The notes: a model not told the origin generated them from the letters alone. DNA of 64,000 bases from Bryoerythrophyllum caledonicum (GCA_963971425.1 OZ020523.1:17046867-17110866); one strand, 5' to 3'; numbered from the stretch's first letter, positions 11,101-24,469 are shown. Numbers and translations are program-made.

Positions 11101-13405
11101 CTAGATCTCCACGCCGTACATCAAGTGCAACAAATGTCGGGTGTAGTTCATGGCCTTATCCGTGCCCCCAACCGATGTAACAATTGTAAATGGGCAAGGC
11201 GCAAGGTTCGAAGCACCTAGACCAAAATCCTGAGCTAGCTGCTTGCCAATCTTCACAAGCTGAATCCAACATATTGCTCCGGAATCTAACAAAACACGCA
11301 GGGGTGAAGCTCAATTGAGGTGGTTGTCCGTACAACCAACCACCATATTTTCGTCGTCATTCACTAAACGTATCACCCCTGGACGCTCACTACGTCGCTC
11401 TCGTGCCGACCAAGCCAACATGTCAAATAAATAAGCCACTCCAAAGGTCAATGGCTGACCCTTGGAGGACTGCTTTGTAGGTGTGAAAGTGGCATTGGCC
11501 TGAAACGCGGAAATAGCCTCTGCCACCAACTTGGCCCGCATTGCCACCAAATCCTCCTCAGTGGATGGAGCCGTTACTGCTTGTGACATCTCCAACGATG
11601 GCATGGGCACCTTGCCCTCCAACATACTACCTGCCAAATAGAAAATACTAGATAGTTGAAAATTCGGTGTCAGAATGTCTACACCGGCAAACACCGCCAA
11701 TTAGCACATCTTATATGCAAAGGTGTGTGCGGTATCTCCATAAAATGGAAGAAACGTGTGGGGCCGGAGTCGGAGTGGGAGCGGCCGGAGAAGTAGCCAT
11801 ATCAGCCATGCTAAATGAAAAAGGTACTGAGATTGACCAATGTGGTCTGGCAAACCCACGTGGCATGGACAGCTACTACTACCAGATAGAGATGAAGAAG
11901 GTTCCACTGCTTGTGCGGTAGTCCTAGCACGAGTGGCAATTGCTGTCACCACCTCCCTTGAAACGCCATTCAAGCAGCGATCTAGGGCTAAAGATGAGCC
12001 TTGATTCCTCACTAGAGGTCGTATGTTGGCTACTTGCCCCAAAGAAGCCATTGCACTCATCTGCTTCTTCACCTCTGCGAGTTTGGACTGTAGTATCTTC
12101 ACCACATCCGATCTAGCAACTAAAGACCCTAGGTGCTTTGGCAAATGAAGCGCAAAATAGTTCTCATTATTGTAGCCAGTTTTGCCTCAATGAGAACATA
12201 TTACGGTCTTCATCTCCTTGCCCCCTGCCTTGTCTATAAGCTTGGCCGCCTTGGTCTTAGGCTTGGCCTTCCCCGCCCATGTTCCCTTCTTCTTCGAGAG
12301 TTGAGGTCCCCATTGGTATGACTAGCCTCTCCACAAGCCCAACAATGTACAACCTTTTTAGGTTGTGCTTCTCCTAAGCTACTAGTAATTGTAGCAAGCT
12401 TCTTGGGCTTTAGAGCCGCCAGATCTGATTTGACCAGATTTGTGGCCTTGCTCACGCCCAGTTCTATTGAGCGCTTCCGCCTCGGCAATCGCTTGTGCCA
12501 AAGTGACATTGTCGTGATACCGAAAAAGAAGGTGCGGACTAATCAACTCCACCATCCGCTTGTCAAGCTTAGAGATGAAGATCTTTATCGATTGGCGCTA
12601 GGTGAACACATCACCAGCCTCCGCTGACAATCGTACCAACCAAATATACATAGTGTGTGGGATATTTTCCTTCTCCCGGTGGAAATCGAGGATGCGCTGC
12701 ATTTGTTTACGCCTGAACCCCTTGTACTCCACCTTTAGATGTGCCATGAACTGTGCTAGTGGATTGAAGGCTGGCGGATTGCCAACTGCCACCAATGCCG
12801 CATGTGTGGCTACGGGCAAACGAGACATGGCCCCATGCTTACCCGCTCAACCACAATGGCAACACTCTTGCCTTGACAGTCCTCACCAATGAAACTCTCT
12901 TCTACCATAGGTTCCTCGGTGGAAGTCGAGAGTTGGGCAAACGCACTCTCTTTGAGCGCAGTCAACAACTCTACACGCTAGCGCCAATATTCCTCAATAG
13001 GGCATAACTTTGCCTCATGTTGCGTGGTCAACAGCCATATGTCTGAAGGGCCTTCAGTTCTAAATGTTGGAGCAAGAGCCCAAACATATACCAATTGTCA
13101 AACGACGATGTTCGCTGGCGCTTCTTCTTCATTTAGGTCTAGAATCAGAGTCGCTAATTGGCCAGGAAGATGCCCCTAGCTTGTCCTAAAAACTTCTCTC
13201 GCATGACATGACGATGATCGTCCTCCATGTCGTCAAACGTGCCAACACCCCAAATCCAGAGCCTACAATCGGTGTCCAACGTTGAAATAGGCTCAAAAGC
13301 CTTGTTAATATCCGATCCTAGCCCAAAGCCTGTGATGGAATTACTCTCCGGGTGGTATGGTGAGGGGGAGCAATAATATCGACTTTGGGTACTCACCATA
13401 AACAA
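11101..13405 (-). pseudogene. Decayed gag-protease of the methyltransferase-bearing gypsy family
   Basis: Four minus-strand fragments align in order with the first 700 residues of the intact ORF at 52988-56983. 13154-13405 is a weak N-terminal match. 12598-12828 has PPAFNPLAQF (intact PPPFNPTAMF) and RRKQMQRIL. 12234-12509 carries a knuckle-like CWACGEASHTNGD. 11311-11700 and 11101-11292 have the protease start LLDSGA followed by a VGGTDKA block (intact MGGTEHA). The alignment stops at 11101, where the copia LTR begins. The segment between protease and methyltransferase (about 290 residues) is missing, so either a deletion came before the copia insertion or the two relics at 1-791 and 11101-13405 come from different copies. 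Confidence 0.75.
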
Positions 13406-15195
13406 AAACCATCCCAGGATCTATCTACGGGTATTATCTAAAGGGTAATGATAGAAACGGACAACTTGCACCTGCAAAACCACCAAACTTTGTGGTTCAC
13501 TATTCATCACCTCCAGCTAGCACAGGTCTAACCTCAATTTTCCACATAAAAAGGTCTTGCCGGCCATGAACCTGACTTCACCTTTACGATACCCTATTAT
13601 AATCTAGGGACGACATGAAATGGGGCCACTGAAAAACAACGGCAACAAGCCCGCAACACGGGGAAGGTACCGCACAAGAATCTGAAAACCAAAACTAGAT
13701 CCTCTCCCCCAAAAACATAGAAGTAGAATGGATAGGGTCAGAGCCACTAGCACACGCCTGTAGTGGATGGCCTCAAGTCGCAATACCTACAGTGCAAAGG
13801 AAAACACTCGAAATTGTTCCCTTCAATGTCTAAAACTAAGAAGTAGTGGGAAGTGTTTAAAAACACAAATCCCCCTAATGCAATTGACACAACGGGTGAT
13901 TTAGTGCATCAATAATCTTATCCAATACTAAAATTGGATTAAATGGCAAAATCTCCAATTAGAGGTGCAAATTTCACTCACATTCGAGTCAAATTGCCCA
14001 TGCAAACTACCTCCAAAGTTTAGACACTAATTTTTAATTTTTTTAAAACCACATAAAAATGTGGATTTTTCAAATTCCAAAAACTTCAATTTGTCTATAC
14101 TCTTAAACTAATACTACTAGTAGTAGTCCAAAATTGCACTGGGAATTAAGAAGTAATGATTTTTGCAAAAGTTAGAATTTGCAAAATTCAATTTCAGCAA
14201 CTTCGGCACCAAAACTGGCGATTTAGGGTTCCCGGCACGATTTAGGATCCCAACGGAATAACGTACCAAATTTGCAATTGGGTCTCTCCTAGTGTGAACA
14301 CGGCTAATAAGAAACTAGTTCACGCAATAGCCCAAATTGTTTGTCCCACGCAATGAGAACGGGGTAACAAAAAAACTAGTTCCAAAAATGTCCCAAACCA
14401 CTTACAGTGTGAACGTAGTACTGCTGAAATCAGCTCCAACAACTCCTCTTTGTCCTCCAATTCTTCCATCGGTTATAACTTCCTCAAAATCTGTCGTATT
14501 TGCGAGTTTTTTGTTGCGTTCTCCTCCATTATACGCGCTCTATGACATCGTTTGAAGTACCAATTTTTTTTTAAACTTACCCAAGCTCAAATTCAAGAAT
14601 TAAAGAGAGGAACGTAGAAGGGTCTTTGTTAAGTCAATAACTAGTACATCACAAGAATATTCAAGCGTCTCCCACCCCACAAAGGAAGAATCAACAAGTA
14701 CTAGTAGTAGAGGAGAATGCGGAGCCTTTACTAATGATAAACAATCACTTACAAGCAAATGTAATCACTAAACACTCTCTAACTCACTCACAAAGTTTGA
14801 TTTGACAAAGAAGTTAAGTCAAGGACGTGTGCGGCGCTATACTCACACACACACAACCCTAAGTGGATAAAAATCATCCATGGATGAATGCGGTGAGTTG
14901 TCGTACGTCCGTAAACCCATGTACTAGTTACAAACTAATCTATGCTAAAACACTAGGATGCGGAGAGGCCTTCGACCCCTCGTTTCATAATAGCTTGGAG
15001 ATAGTTGGCTAGGACCTTTTCTCACCGGCGCCCGGTTACGGCATGTCGAGCAAATATAAATGGCCAAATAATAAACCAAGTGCCACAATCAACCAAGTGC
15101 TTCAGATTTTGAATACTGAACACACTTGATGTGTATGATGTTGTTTGAGAACATATCTTGCAACTAGCATGTATACCAAAGTAGTATTAACATCT
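13406..15195. other. Noncoding tract upstream of the gypsy relic
   Basis: No gene is supported. This is where the leader and 5' LTR of the relic should be. Around 14735-14860 the sequence resembles in composition the LTR part at 49034-49399 (a GATAAACA..CTCAC phrase, then a CACACACAC run), but the match is too weak to call an LTR. Confidence 0.35.
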
Positions 15196-15420
15196 CAAGC
15201 ATGAACACCTTTGAGCATTGATATGATCTATAATACCTTTGAACTTGCATCTTGAGCATCAACATCTGTAAATTGGCCTCTCGTGCATCAACACCTTTGA
15301 ACTTGTATCTTGAGCATCAACACCTTTAATCTTGCATTTCAAGCATCAACACCTCTAAACTTGCATTTCAAGCATCAACACCTTTGAACTTGCATCTCGA
15401 GCATGGCCTTTGAGCATCCA
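15196..15420. repeat. Minisatellite, about 33-bp unit
   Basis: About six to seven degenerate copies of a unit built on CACCTTTGAACTTGCATC followed by TTGAGCATCAA. Some units vary ACTTGCAT to ACTTGTAT or ATTTCAAG. Confidence 0.85.
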
Positions 15421-16254
15421 AGCAACAACCAATTATAGTAGTAACAACATGATCACTTATGGTGAGGAAAAAGCCAACTTAAGATAATGAAAAGCGATAA
15501 AAAAAGGACCAACCGTAGTCATCCGGCCGAAGATGTCTAGGCCGCTGCACTACGGCAGTGGACCATCGAGAGGCTAGCCGGGAGGCCCACTCGGCCACGT
15601 CCGGGTGGGGCGCTTGCTAGGGCACCACCTTACTCCACCCATCGGCCTTGCGGACAAGTGGGAATGGTCTTATACTCCAAATTTTGCAACAAGACATGAC
15701 AACTAGTCAATAGGAGAAGCATGAATTGTCATGATGTTATCTCAAAGATCAAGATTGTTGCCATCCTAAGATTTATCCAAACCAAGATTTACTATTCAGA
15801 TTTCCTTTTTCTCTCTCATGAAAGATTAAAGAGACTGATAAAAGTGTTGAGAATGTAAGATCCAAGCTTGCAATCTGCTACCTTTCACATTGTAAAGTCC
15901 TCAATCAAAGAGCAAGGAGACAAAATTGCAATCTTCAAACCTCTTTCCAATGAAGAGTCCATTTCTTTCTCCCCACATAGTCTTGCATCGCCCTTGCCCT
16001 GTTGAGGACGACAAAGGTTCCTACTAGATAATATAAAAATTATATAAATACACATTTAACTATATGATTATAAGATAAACTAATATTATAATTATTTATG
16101 TTAATTGCCTCATATTACAACATTTGCATGTTCTTGGACAGAGCTCAAGCATTCTTTTAAGCGCTCCAAACCACTAAATGGAAAGTTCTGACATGGTGTT
16201 TTAACCCTTAAAAACCCAAGAGTCTCCTTGTCGGACTCTTGAAGGTTTGGGCAA
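15421..16254. other. No gene seen; short GC-rich island at 15525-15660
   Basis: A 130-base GC-rich stretch (CGGCC and CCGGG motifs) sits in AT-rich surroundings. No open frame or RNA gene could be recognised. Confidence 0.3.
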
Positions 16255-17045
16255 GCTTCTATGGTGTCAATTTATAACATTCTTCTATGAAACTTTTACA
16301 GTGAATGGGCATTATTAAAGCTTTGTGTAAGTACAATTCTTTCCTAACTCCAACATTTAATAAAAAAGATATAGGGTTTTGAATTTCAAATGGGGAGAGC
16401 GGGCACATGGGGCAACTCCAAAAACTTTTTCTATAATACTCTATCAAATGTGAGATTTTCAATACTAGCAATTAATATTATTTCCTTTTATATTGCCAAA
16501 AAACATTTATTGTCTTTGGTTGAAAATAGCATACTAACCCAAATCAAGCATTTTCACCCTTTGTCACACATTGTCGAGCAAGGTACCAAAAAAACTTCTT
16601 CTTTTCCACATAAAACTTAGAGATCTTCATATTATTATCATTTTATTTTTTGTACAACAAGATGTGGTGTAACTTCCAAATTGACCGTTTCGATTCTCAT
16701 CATGGAACATACTTAGTTCACAAAAAAATATAAGTGAATCAACAATTTTTGAACCTCCCCTACTTGCACAATTGTTTTGAAAATGTTAATCCCTTTTCTG
16801 CCTCTAATAGTTGGTGTACAAGGAACTAACATCATGATAAATAGAATGGTAATGAATTTAGTCCTTGTATAGTGCCAAAATTTGACATCAAGTGAAGTCC
16901 AAGTCTGCAAGGAAGAAAATGAACCGTTTTTCTACTTTAAACACTATAATATTTCAATCCATGTGGTCAAAGTTTGTGAAATTATTCGAGGACGTTAGTT
17001 AATAAGTCTTTATTGAGATCCTACGGCTAGATGTAGAAATGAATT
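16255..17045 (-). repeat. Dispersed repeat family A, inverted copy
   Basis: The reverse complement matches 27840-28690 through several phrases: a GGGGAGAGCGGGCAC-type core, a GTGTACAAGGAACTAACATC phrase, the AGACTTTGACTTCACTTGG-type phrase and the terminal CCGTAGGATCTC block. No coding potential is seen. Confidence 0.7.
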
Positions 17046-19252
17046 CTTTTAGTTTCCCTCCTTACTCATTGCACTAGAAGAAGTAGTTTTGAAGTGTGTT
17101 TGGTGTGAAAATGCCTTGGGCCTTTAGGGTTAAAATCGAGAGAAATGTCGATAAAGGAGTGGCTTGTAATTGCTCGTTTCCCCTATCACACCATGGTAGG
17201 CTATTTGGTGATGTGGAGGTTTTGTGTGGCAACTGATTTGGCAAAGTTTAATATCAACAATAATTAGGTGTAGATTTGTTTACTTTTGAAATTGTAGTTT
17301 ATATCACCAAAGAATACCAAACACAAAATGTGCATGGTGGTATGAACAATGGTATGTACTACACTAAATTTTATGATTAGTGTAGTAGTACTTTATGATT
17401 TGAAAGCTCTATAACTTTTCATTTTGATGACGATTTTTAGTGTGAGTACAACCATCTATACTACTCAAAAGTGTAAAGATTGTCAACATGGTTGATAATT
17501 TATGTCATCGAGAGTAAAAACTTGTAACATTTAATAAATCATATAGTGTGCTTTCACTAAACATCAAATTTAGAGTATTGGATTGAAGGAACAATTAACT
17601 TTGATGAGAACAAGAAACCAAAAAAAAAATACAAATGGACCTCTAAACTACCCTTACTCTTGTGTTTACTTCATCAATATAATTGAGAACTCATTCTTTG
17701 GAGTCTAGTAAAGGGCCCCAGAATCTCGGGGTGAACTGAACCACTACTCTAAGAATGATGTTTAGTGTATGAACGCTAATTGGTTTATAAATGCTATAAG
17801 TTTTTACACTTGATGAATACTTTTACCAACTAAGTCTACTGTTGACGAAACCCTCCGGTTTTAGTGGAGTGTCTCGCATCGAAGCTTGTCTCTTTCACAC
17901 ACGCTCGATCGACCATCGGCGGCCCTTGCTTGTCGAGAGCGAAAGATCTGAGGTGCTTTTGAGGTTTGGTTTCGTTGGGTGCAGTTCGTGGCGTGCAAGT
18001 GGTGCACACACACTGATGCACTGTGCCAACTAGAAGCTCTCTGAGGTAATCACGCAACCATTACTTTGCCTGTTGTGAGAACTTTGTTGGATCTGCTTCT
18101 GCCTTTCTTTCCAGCGAGGTGGATAATCATGTATTTTGATCTTATTTCAGCAACATCGCATGAAAGCAGGGGCTTGTTCCCAATTTCGTCGAGGACGCCA
18201 GAGTTTGTTGTTTGTGCTGATCATCCTCCTCTTGGCAGGAACGGCGACAAGTAAAGGAAAGTACGTTCTACGATCCGCTCCCATGTGTTGCTTGTAATGT
18301 TGGATTCATCATTGTTAAGACCGTTAGATAGAAGAGAGCAGACCTCTTTGAACAGGATTTAATTTGTCATATGGTCAAGTTGAATGTCAAAGTCTCACAA
18401 TATCTATTATCACGTCTGTGCCACTGACGACCATGAAGTTGAGACTTATGTGTATATTGATATATATCGTGACGCATGTTATGCGACTCCTTCGTGTTGG
18501 GAACAGGATCGTAGTGGGCCAGTGTTATAGTTGATCAGGGGTGACTGCGACTGAAGGTTTTTTCAATGTCGAAATCTAGTGTAGACTTGTCAAAGTATCG
18601 AGTATGAGATTTCCTAAGGTGATGCTTAACATTCCTGAGGTTTGTATACCATTCTAACCACTTGGCATCATTAACCCTTTGAGTTGTTGCTCTGTGACTA
18701 AAGATTTTTGGTGTACTCCGCCAAATTTGCTGTGCAACATTGCCCAAATGGACCATGGGCATCAAAGACCTTGTTCACCATGTTTATGAGGTACAGAGAT
18801 GGATAGGCGTGACATATTTCTCTTAATTTCACAGACTAGCTCATCTCTTATGAAAATTTGAAGATAGCTTTGCAGGTTCGGCTCATGAGTTTCATTCGGT
18901 TTTCTTAGTGGGTTCAAGTTAGGTGATCAATCATGTGTCGAAGTGGCACACACTCAAATCAAGATTCAAAGTCTTATGCCAAATAATCTAATTTTGTCAA
19001 TTATTACATTCGTTAGCATGCTAAATCTAGTTCTTCAACGATTGCACAATAATGAATACATGGTACCACTTTGATACTTGGGCCCGGCCAAATGACTAGT
19101 ATATTTACTCATGAATTCTTTGAACGTCAGTTGAAGCTATATTAGAGCTACAGTAGTTGATGGTATCATGTTTGCAATGTCACAAATAACAAAGACATCA
19201 ATGTTGAGCATTTCAGAGTGCTCTACAATTAAGTGTCTGTATAATATTATTT
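17046..19252. other. Intergenic or 5' region of the kinase relic; no gene supported
   Basis: 17360-17835 holds an AT-rich repeat with the phrase TGATGTTTAGTGT, seen again near 45075 and 45900 and inverted near 46080. 17835-18260 is more GC-balanced and could include an untranslated exon of the kinase gene at 19253, but I could not find a convincing reading frame or splice pair. Confidence 0.3.
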
Positions 19253-20560
19253 TTGCAGGCCGGCATTAAAACATATAGAGATCTTGGAAACTTGATAGTT
19301 GGTACTCTACCAACTTGCTTTCGAGGTGGCCACGTTGTGAGTGCTGATAGACACACTAAGGAAGAAGTTGTTGGTGAAGAAGAGGCAGCTGCAACACCAG
19401 CAGCAGACGGTGGTGCAGCGTCATGTTCACAGGCATTGACTCCACGCAAGCAGAGACTAGAGCTTCTGAGGAGCCAATGTCGCAGCGAGGTGGAGTATGA
19501 AATTAAAAAGTCCACCGAGCACTGGACGGAGGTGTCTAGCGAGTCCTTCGACGACCATGCCCTCTTATTAGCTAACAGTAAGAGATTCAAGAAACTCATG
19601 AAGCGATGGCGCTGTCCTAAGTCCGAATATGGTTTCTTTTTGGACTACGGAGAGCGGCTGCGAATAGGTTAAAAGATTGCGGAAGGAGGGCAAGCTGAAA
19701 TCTTTGACGCACACTTTGAAGATGATAGCAGAGATTTTGTATCGAAAGTGTTCAAGTATGCTCGTCTAGAAGATCTAGAGCGGTTATGGCCTGCACCATT
19801 GCTTCCGCTGCTTTACGTTGACTATGAGCCAGGTTGGATGCGAGAAGGAACCACATTGTTGTTGGGTACGGGGTGGTACAGTGCTGAAGAATGGGCGCTT
19901 CGCATTTCTGATGGATAGGTATGAGGGGGATTTGCGCTCATATATTGATCGCCAAATGCGTGCCACTCAATATTCTGAAGAGGGGCCTTTCGAATTGGGA
20001 GATGCAGTCCGCATCATGCTGGAAATTGCCAGAGGAATGAGGTGTTTACACGAGCCTGGCATTTTGCACAGGGATCTCAAAGCATCCAATGTGCTGGTTC
20101 ACCCCCACAGTTCACATTGTGTTATTACCGATTTTGAGACGTCACTGGGAGTATTTGGAACAGGATTTTGGAGAGCTCCTGAAGTACTACGTGCTATGAA
20201 AAATCGGAATTTTCAGCCTGGTCTGTGGACCAAAAAGGCCGACGTGTACAGTTATGCAATGACTTGTTATGAGGTTATAACAGGTCATATTCCATTTGAG
20301 AATGTGAGACAGAATGACTATGATGTTGTTCTCAATGGGGGAAGACCTTCGGTGCCTGATTGGTATGGACGTAAATATGTGGCCTTCGGAGATGAAATCT
20401 TTTGCAACCCAAATCCTTCGGTATCGGTAAAGGAGAAGCGAAGATATCCGGTGCCTTGGTTGAAAGAGTTATTGGAGAGCTGTTGGGATCAGGATCCCTC
20501 AAAGAGACCTACTTTTGACAATATAGTGAAAACGATATGTTATAATTCAGGCTATGAAGG
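19253..20560 (+). pseudogene. Protein kinase (plant Ser/Thr-Tyr kinase-like) pseudogene
   Basis: An exon appears to start after a TTTTTGCAG acceptor at about 19257. It encodes a charged linker, then the glycine-loop region GERLRIG-stop-KIAEGGQAEIF, the VSKVFK lysine region, HRDLKASNVLVH (catalytic loop), DFETS in place of DFG, GTGFWRAPEVL (activation segment and APE), DVYSYAMTCYEVITG and the closing PSKRPTFDNIVKTI. The loop, lysine and APE motifs are present. An in-frame TAA at 19670-19672 sits inside the glycine loop, and a 1-base frameshift lies near 19780-19815, so this copy is broken as assembled. The exon probably ends at an AAG/GTACGG donor near 20558. DFE instead of DFG may be a family trait and not damage. 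A fragment of a relative is at 45722-45796. Confidence 0.8.
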
Positions 20561-20904
20561 TACGGCCTGTTTCGTGGTCTCTGCCCTTGTTCTGTGCTCT
20601 CTTGGATTGCAAGTTTGACGGATTGTTGGGTGCTTGGAGTTTGGTCGGAGGACGCTTTCGTTTAGTTGTGGAGGTGGTGAGGTTGTGTGTAGTTGTAGGG
20701 GCGTGTGACGGAGTCGAGATGAGGTTGACCCATGTTGTTGGATTTCGTGTTTGGAGTGCGTTGTGGCAGTTCCACGAACTAAACAGCGAGTTGGAATGAG
20801 GAGATGGCTTCAGTGGGAAACTCGACGTCGAAGATACTTGACTCCGGGAAGGGTGCTCTCGAGGTTGTAGAGGTCACAGGTTTTCTGTGAGGGGGATGAA
20901 ACAT
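20561..20904. other. Possible kinase intron or 3' region
   Basis: G/T-rich sequence with no recognised protein. It follows a plausible splice donor at the end of the kinase domain. Confidence 0.3.
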
Positions 20905-21265
20905 CGAAGCTTTCTTTGGCTTCTACACGTTCTTCTCCATTGTAGGCTCCATCCACTACGCTGTCTGGTACCCGCAGTTCGACCTCCACGACGTGCACAT
21001 TCGTGCCTTCAACGTGACCCCCGACTCACTCCTCACGTACGATGTGGACGTCCTCATCCAAGCGCGTCACTTGAGCAGCATGCATTGTATCGAGCAGCAC
21101 TTCTACGAGGTCCGCACCTCCAACGTCGGTCTCCGCAACGGCTCCAGCAACGTGCCGTCCTTCAACCCCAGCCGATCCTCCTCCATGGAGCTCATCTTAA
21201 CGCTGTACACCACGCTCCAAGAAGCTCTGCTGCCTCATTTAACCACCACGCAACTACACCACTGA
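20905..21265 (+). pseudogene. NDR1/HIN1-like (LEA_2 domain) fragment
   Basis: One open frame reads a hydrophobic segment FFGFYTFFSIVGSIHYAVWY, then a beta-rich part with HIRAFNVTPDSLLTYDVDVL, and later VPSFNPSRSSSMELILTLY. This is the layout of NHL/LEA_2 proteins: one transmembrane helix, then a LEA_2 fold exposed outside the membrane, in proteins linked to defence and stress. An in-frame TGA lies just upstream, no N-terminal cytosolic part is visible, and the C-terminus runs into unrelated sequence before a stop at about 21263. I take it as a truncated relic. It follows the kinase relic on the same strand, with no evidence of a joint transcript. Confidence 0.5.
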
Positions 21266-22511
21266 TTACTAGTGCTCCAGGTCGTTGCCCAACTGTTGCC
21301 TGTTGGCTTCTTCGGACCTGCGCTCCACGATCAGTAGCTCCGGATAAGTTAATTTTCTCACTGATACACTCAACCTTGGCAACTGCTGCAGTGTTTGTAG
21401 TATTGTAACAAGGTGTAAAGGGACGATGGTAGGGAATAATCTCATGTCGTAGTTGCTAGCTCTATGATTCTCTCCTTTCGAGAGGTACTTGCTCTGTAGA
21501 CTTTGCAACAAGATGTGAGAGTGGAGCGTTGTTGCGCCTGCTCTGTACGCAGTGTTAGACGTTGCCTGCAAACTTTGTGAAGAAAGTTTTCCATGTGAAA
21601 TCCAAAGTGGTGAGAGACTGGAAGTCGTCACATGACAAACTGAAATTCGAGTCCAAGTTGAGAATGAGGCATATTATGAAGAAGATAGAAATTTTATTTT
21701 CATTCTTGATGTCTGAATGATGCATTAATCCACATGTGAGTCATCGGACCAAGTAAGGTGAAACCCCAATAACCGACAAGTTAAGCAATGTGCTAATCTA
21801 GAGAAAAATAATAATAATACCTTTGCTTATTGGTGAAAGCCAATAGAATTACACTTTCAACCCAAGTGATTCTAGATTTTTCCAATGAAATGTTTGTTCG
21901 GTAAGTTTTTTTCATTTTGTAGTTTCAAATTTTAATTTTAATTGCACGTTATACTGAACTAGGAATGACTTTCGTCAGTTGGAAATTATGGGGATCCACT
22001 AGATGGTGAAGCTGACACTAGGATACCCTAGAAAGGAGGAGGGTTTTAAAATGAAATATTTTGGACCTTTCCTCGGAGGGTGGTGGTGGTGGTATTCTCA
22101 AAGGGTGAGAGTATTTGGTGGTGAAGGTTTTGAATAGAGCGTGATTCACAGACATGAAATTCTAATTATATTTTTGGTGGCCAATGGTTTGGTTTGGAAA
22201 TTAGGGTTTGTGGGTTGTTAAGTGGAACTTTTGAAACATGATTTTGATAGAATTGAGAGGTTTTTGAATTGGGTTTCAATTTGTGCATTGGAATTTAAAG
22301 TTGATACTAGTGGTCCGGGTGAGATGCGTAGATGTCGAGGATGCCAAAATCTAGGGTTCATGGGTATACAAAGTAAATAACGGATATATAATGTGGATAA
22401 TGGGAATATAAAGTATGTTGGTATACAATGGATATATTTGATGTTTGCATTTACATATGTATAATTAATTTGGCTTTGCCCTTGGCCCGTCAACAACAAT
22501 GGAGGTTCAAT

Positions 22512-22512
<1 letters not shown>
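21266..22512. other. No gene supported
   Basis: Mixed sequence. Around 21836-21890 there is a phrase (AGAATTACA..CCAACCC/CAAGTGAT) shared with the repeat at 45105-45415. No RNA gene was recognised. Confidence 0.3.
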
Positions 22513-22575
<63 letters not shown>

Positions 22576-22600
22576 CTCTCTCTTTATATATATATATATA
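22513..22600. repeat. TA / TC / TA compound microsatellite
   Basis: A long (TA)n run is followed by (TC)n and another (TA)n run. Confidence 0.95.
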
Positions 22601-22689
22601 GATACATACAAGTTTAGAATATGATCCTACGGTTACATTTTCAAAGAGTTTACCTTGGCAATTTTTAATCACTGGAGTTGAGGATCCTC

Positions 22690-22870
22690 TGAAATGCATT
22701 GGTCCTTAGGGGTTAAATGGCAGAATTAGAAAAAAAATTGTACTCCATCAAAGGTCTTAGTGATGCACATCTACAGTAAAAAAATTCAAAGAAAAACGTT
22801 TTAAATTGGCACCATAGAAACTTGACTAAACCTTCCAAAAACCCATTTTGGAACATTTTGTCATGTTGGT
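22690..22870 (+). repeat. Dispersed repeat family A, partial copy
   Basis: The CACCATAGAAACTTGACTAA phrase and the following CCCATTTTGGA phrase match 28640-28690; the inverse is at about 16200-16270. Confidence 0.6.
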
Positions 22871-24469
22871 GTTATAGTCCCCACTTGAACTCTTTGCATA
22901 ACTCTTGGGAGGACCTTGGTGGAGCTCCAACATGACACGTCTCACATGCAAGACATTGTTCCCGTGCCCTACGGAACAATGCCCTAAACTGACTTTGAAT
23001 TGTGTAATCAAAATTTGTAAATAAAACATCCACAATGTCCTCCAACCTAAAAAATAGATAGTCTTTGGGCAATTGTTGATAGGAAAAATTGGATAGTCTC
23101 CAATGTAGTTAGTGTCCTTCAACCTAAAAATGGAGACACATTAATGTGACCCTCTACTAACTCATGGAATCCACATTGAAATGAATCATAGTTTCATTTT
23201 AAACTTCAAGATGTGAAACTAATCCAATTACAACAAAAAAAAACATGATGTAAACTGTTGGTGCCAATAGACATTGTTGACCATTAAGATCAAAGTACTA
23301 GATTTCTTGCAACATGAATGATGAATACTTCTGAATATTAAAGTTGAAAACATCAGATTATGTAAGGTCCCTATGAATCTTGATAAATAAGAATTACAAA
23401 TACAAGAGGTGTTTGTTGTATCACGGTTGGTTAGAATTAAATGGCTAGAAAAAAATAATGCTATAATTAGAAGGGTGTAGGTTCAAAAGAGGTGGTTCTA
23501 GAAGTAAAAGCTGTGCTTTTTGTTTGAAGAATATCAACAAGAAAACCAATGAAATAGTTTGAAGTATCTTGATAGACATAATTGCTAGAAGAGAATGGAT
23601 TTAGTGAATATCCTTAATCCAAAATTTTAGGCTAAAATACCATTTGGCAACCTTCATATTGTTGAGATTACAGACATGTTGTTTTTGTCTTGTGATTTAT
23701 AGACTTTGTGAAGTTAAGGTAGAGGCACCCAATTCCGATCAGTAGAGTATGTATGGCACGGAGCATGAAAATAGCAAATAACACGCAATTAAGCAATTAT
23801 GCACTGGCCATTTAAAAGTGCACTTGGGTACAACGGCGGCCATTGCGAGCAAAAGTGGCAAAATTGAAAAAAAAAAAAAAAAATCAATGAAAAAAAAAGT
23901 TTTCCAAAGGAAAAAAATTGAGCTTCTGCAACAATATTACGTACAATCATGGTTGTTCATATTGGAAGCAATTTTTTGGCATTTTCAACTAATTTTTGGT
24001 GGCCCCTCGTTAATACTAGATAAATGTGTATTTAATATAGTTTCACAATATTTCAAAGATAAATTTGAAGGATTGTAGTATACAAACAGGCGTAATCACA
24101 AAAAGACATACTTTATGCAAGGGTTGGCAGTTGATTAGAAGATATTCTACGTAGTACATAATGCATACAATGGTGGAACTTAAATATAGATTCTTCTACA
24201 AATGAACTTAGCACCAATAGTAAAATTACCTTTACTCTATAGGATTAATGACATAACGTCTTACATCACCCTTAGAATATACTACTCTTACACATACACT
24301 ATATATCAATTACCATACACAACTAATATACTCTCATAAAGGCACACTATCTACTCCACAGAATTTAGGGCTGCTTGCAAACGGTCGTCATCGATAGCTT
24401 CGGTTTACATTGCAATATATTGTAGTATGTGAGCCTTGCCGATTGAAGAATGCGAATCCTGCTTTCAAC
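22871..24469. other. No supported gene; one unassigned minus-strand frame at 22872-23072
   Basis: A 66-codon minus frame (22872-23072) with mixed composition (LEDIVDVLF, RRAREQCLACETC) might be a relic, but I do not recognise it. The remainder is AT-rich. Confidence 0.25.

Noticed and set aside
15196..15420. CRISPR-like array
   Set aside because: Units of 33 bp are contiguous and degenerate with no unique spacers; it is a minisatellite in a plant genome.
22490..22699. Minus frame with alternating Tyr-Ile
   Set aside because: Produced by the (TA)n microsatellite.
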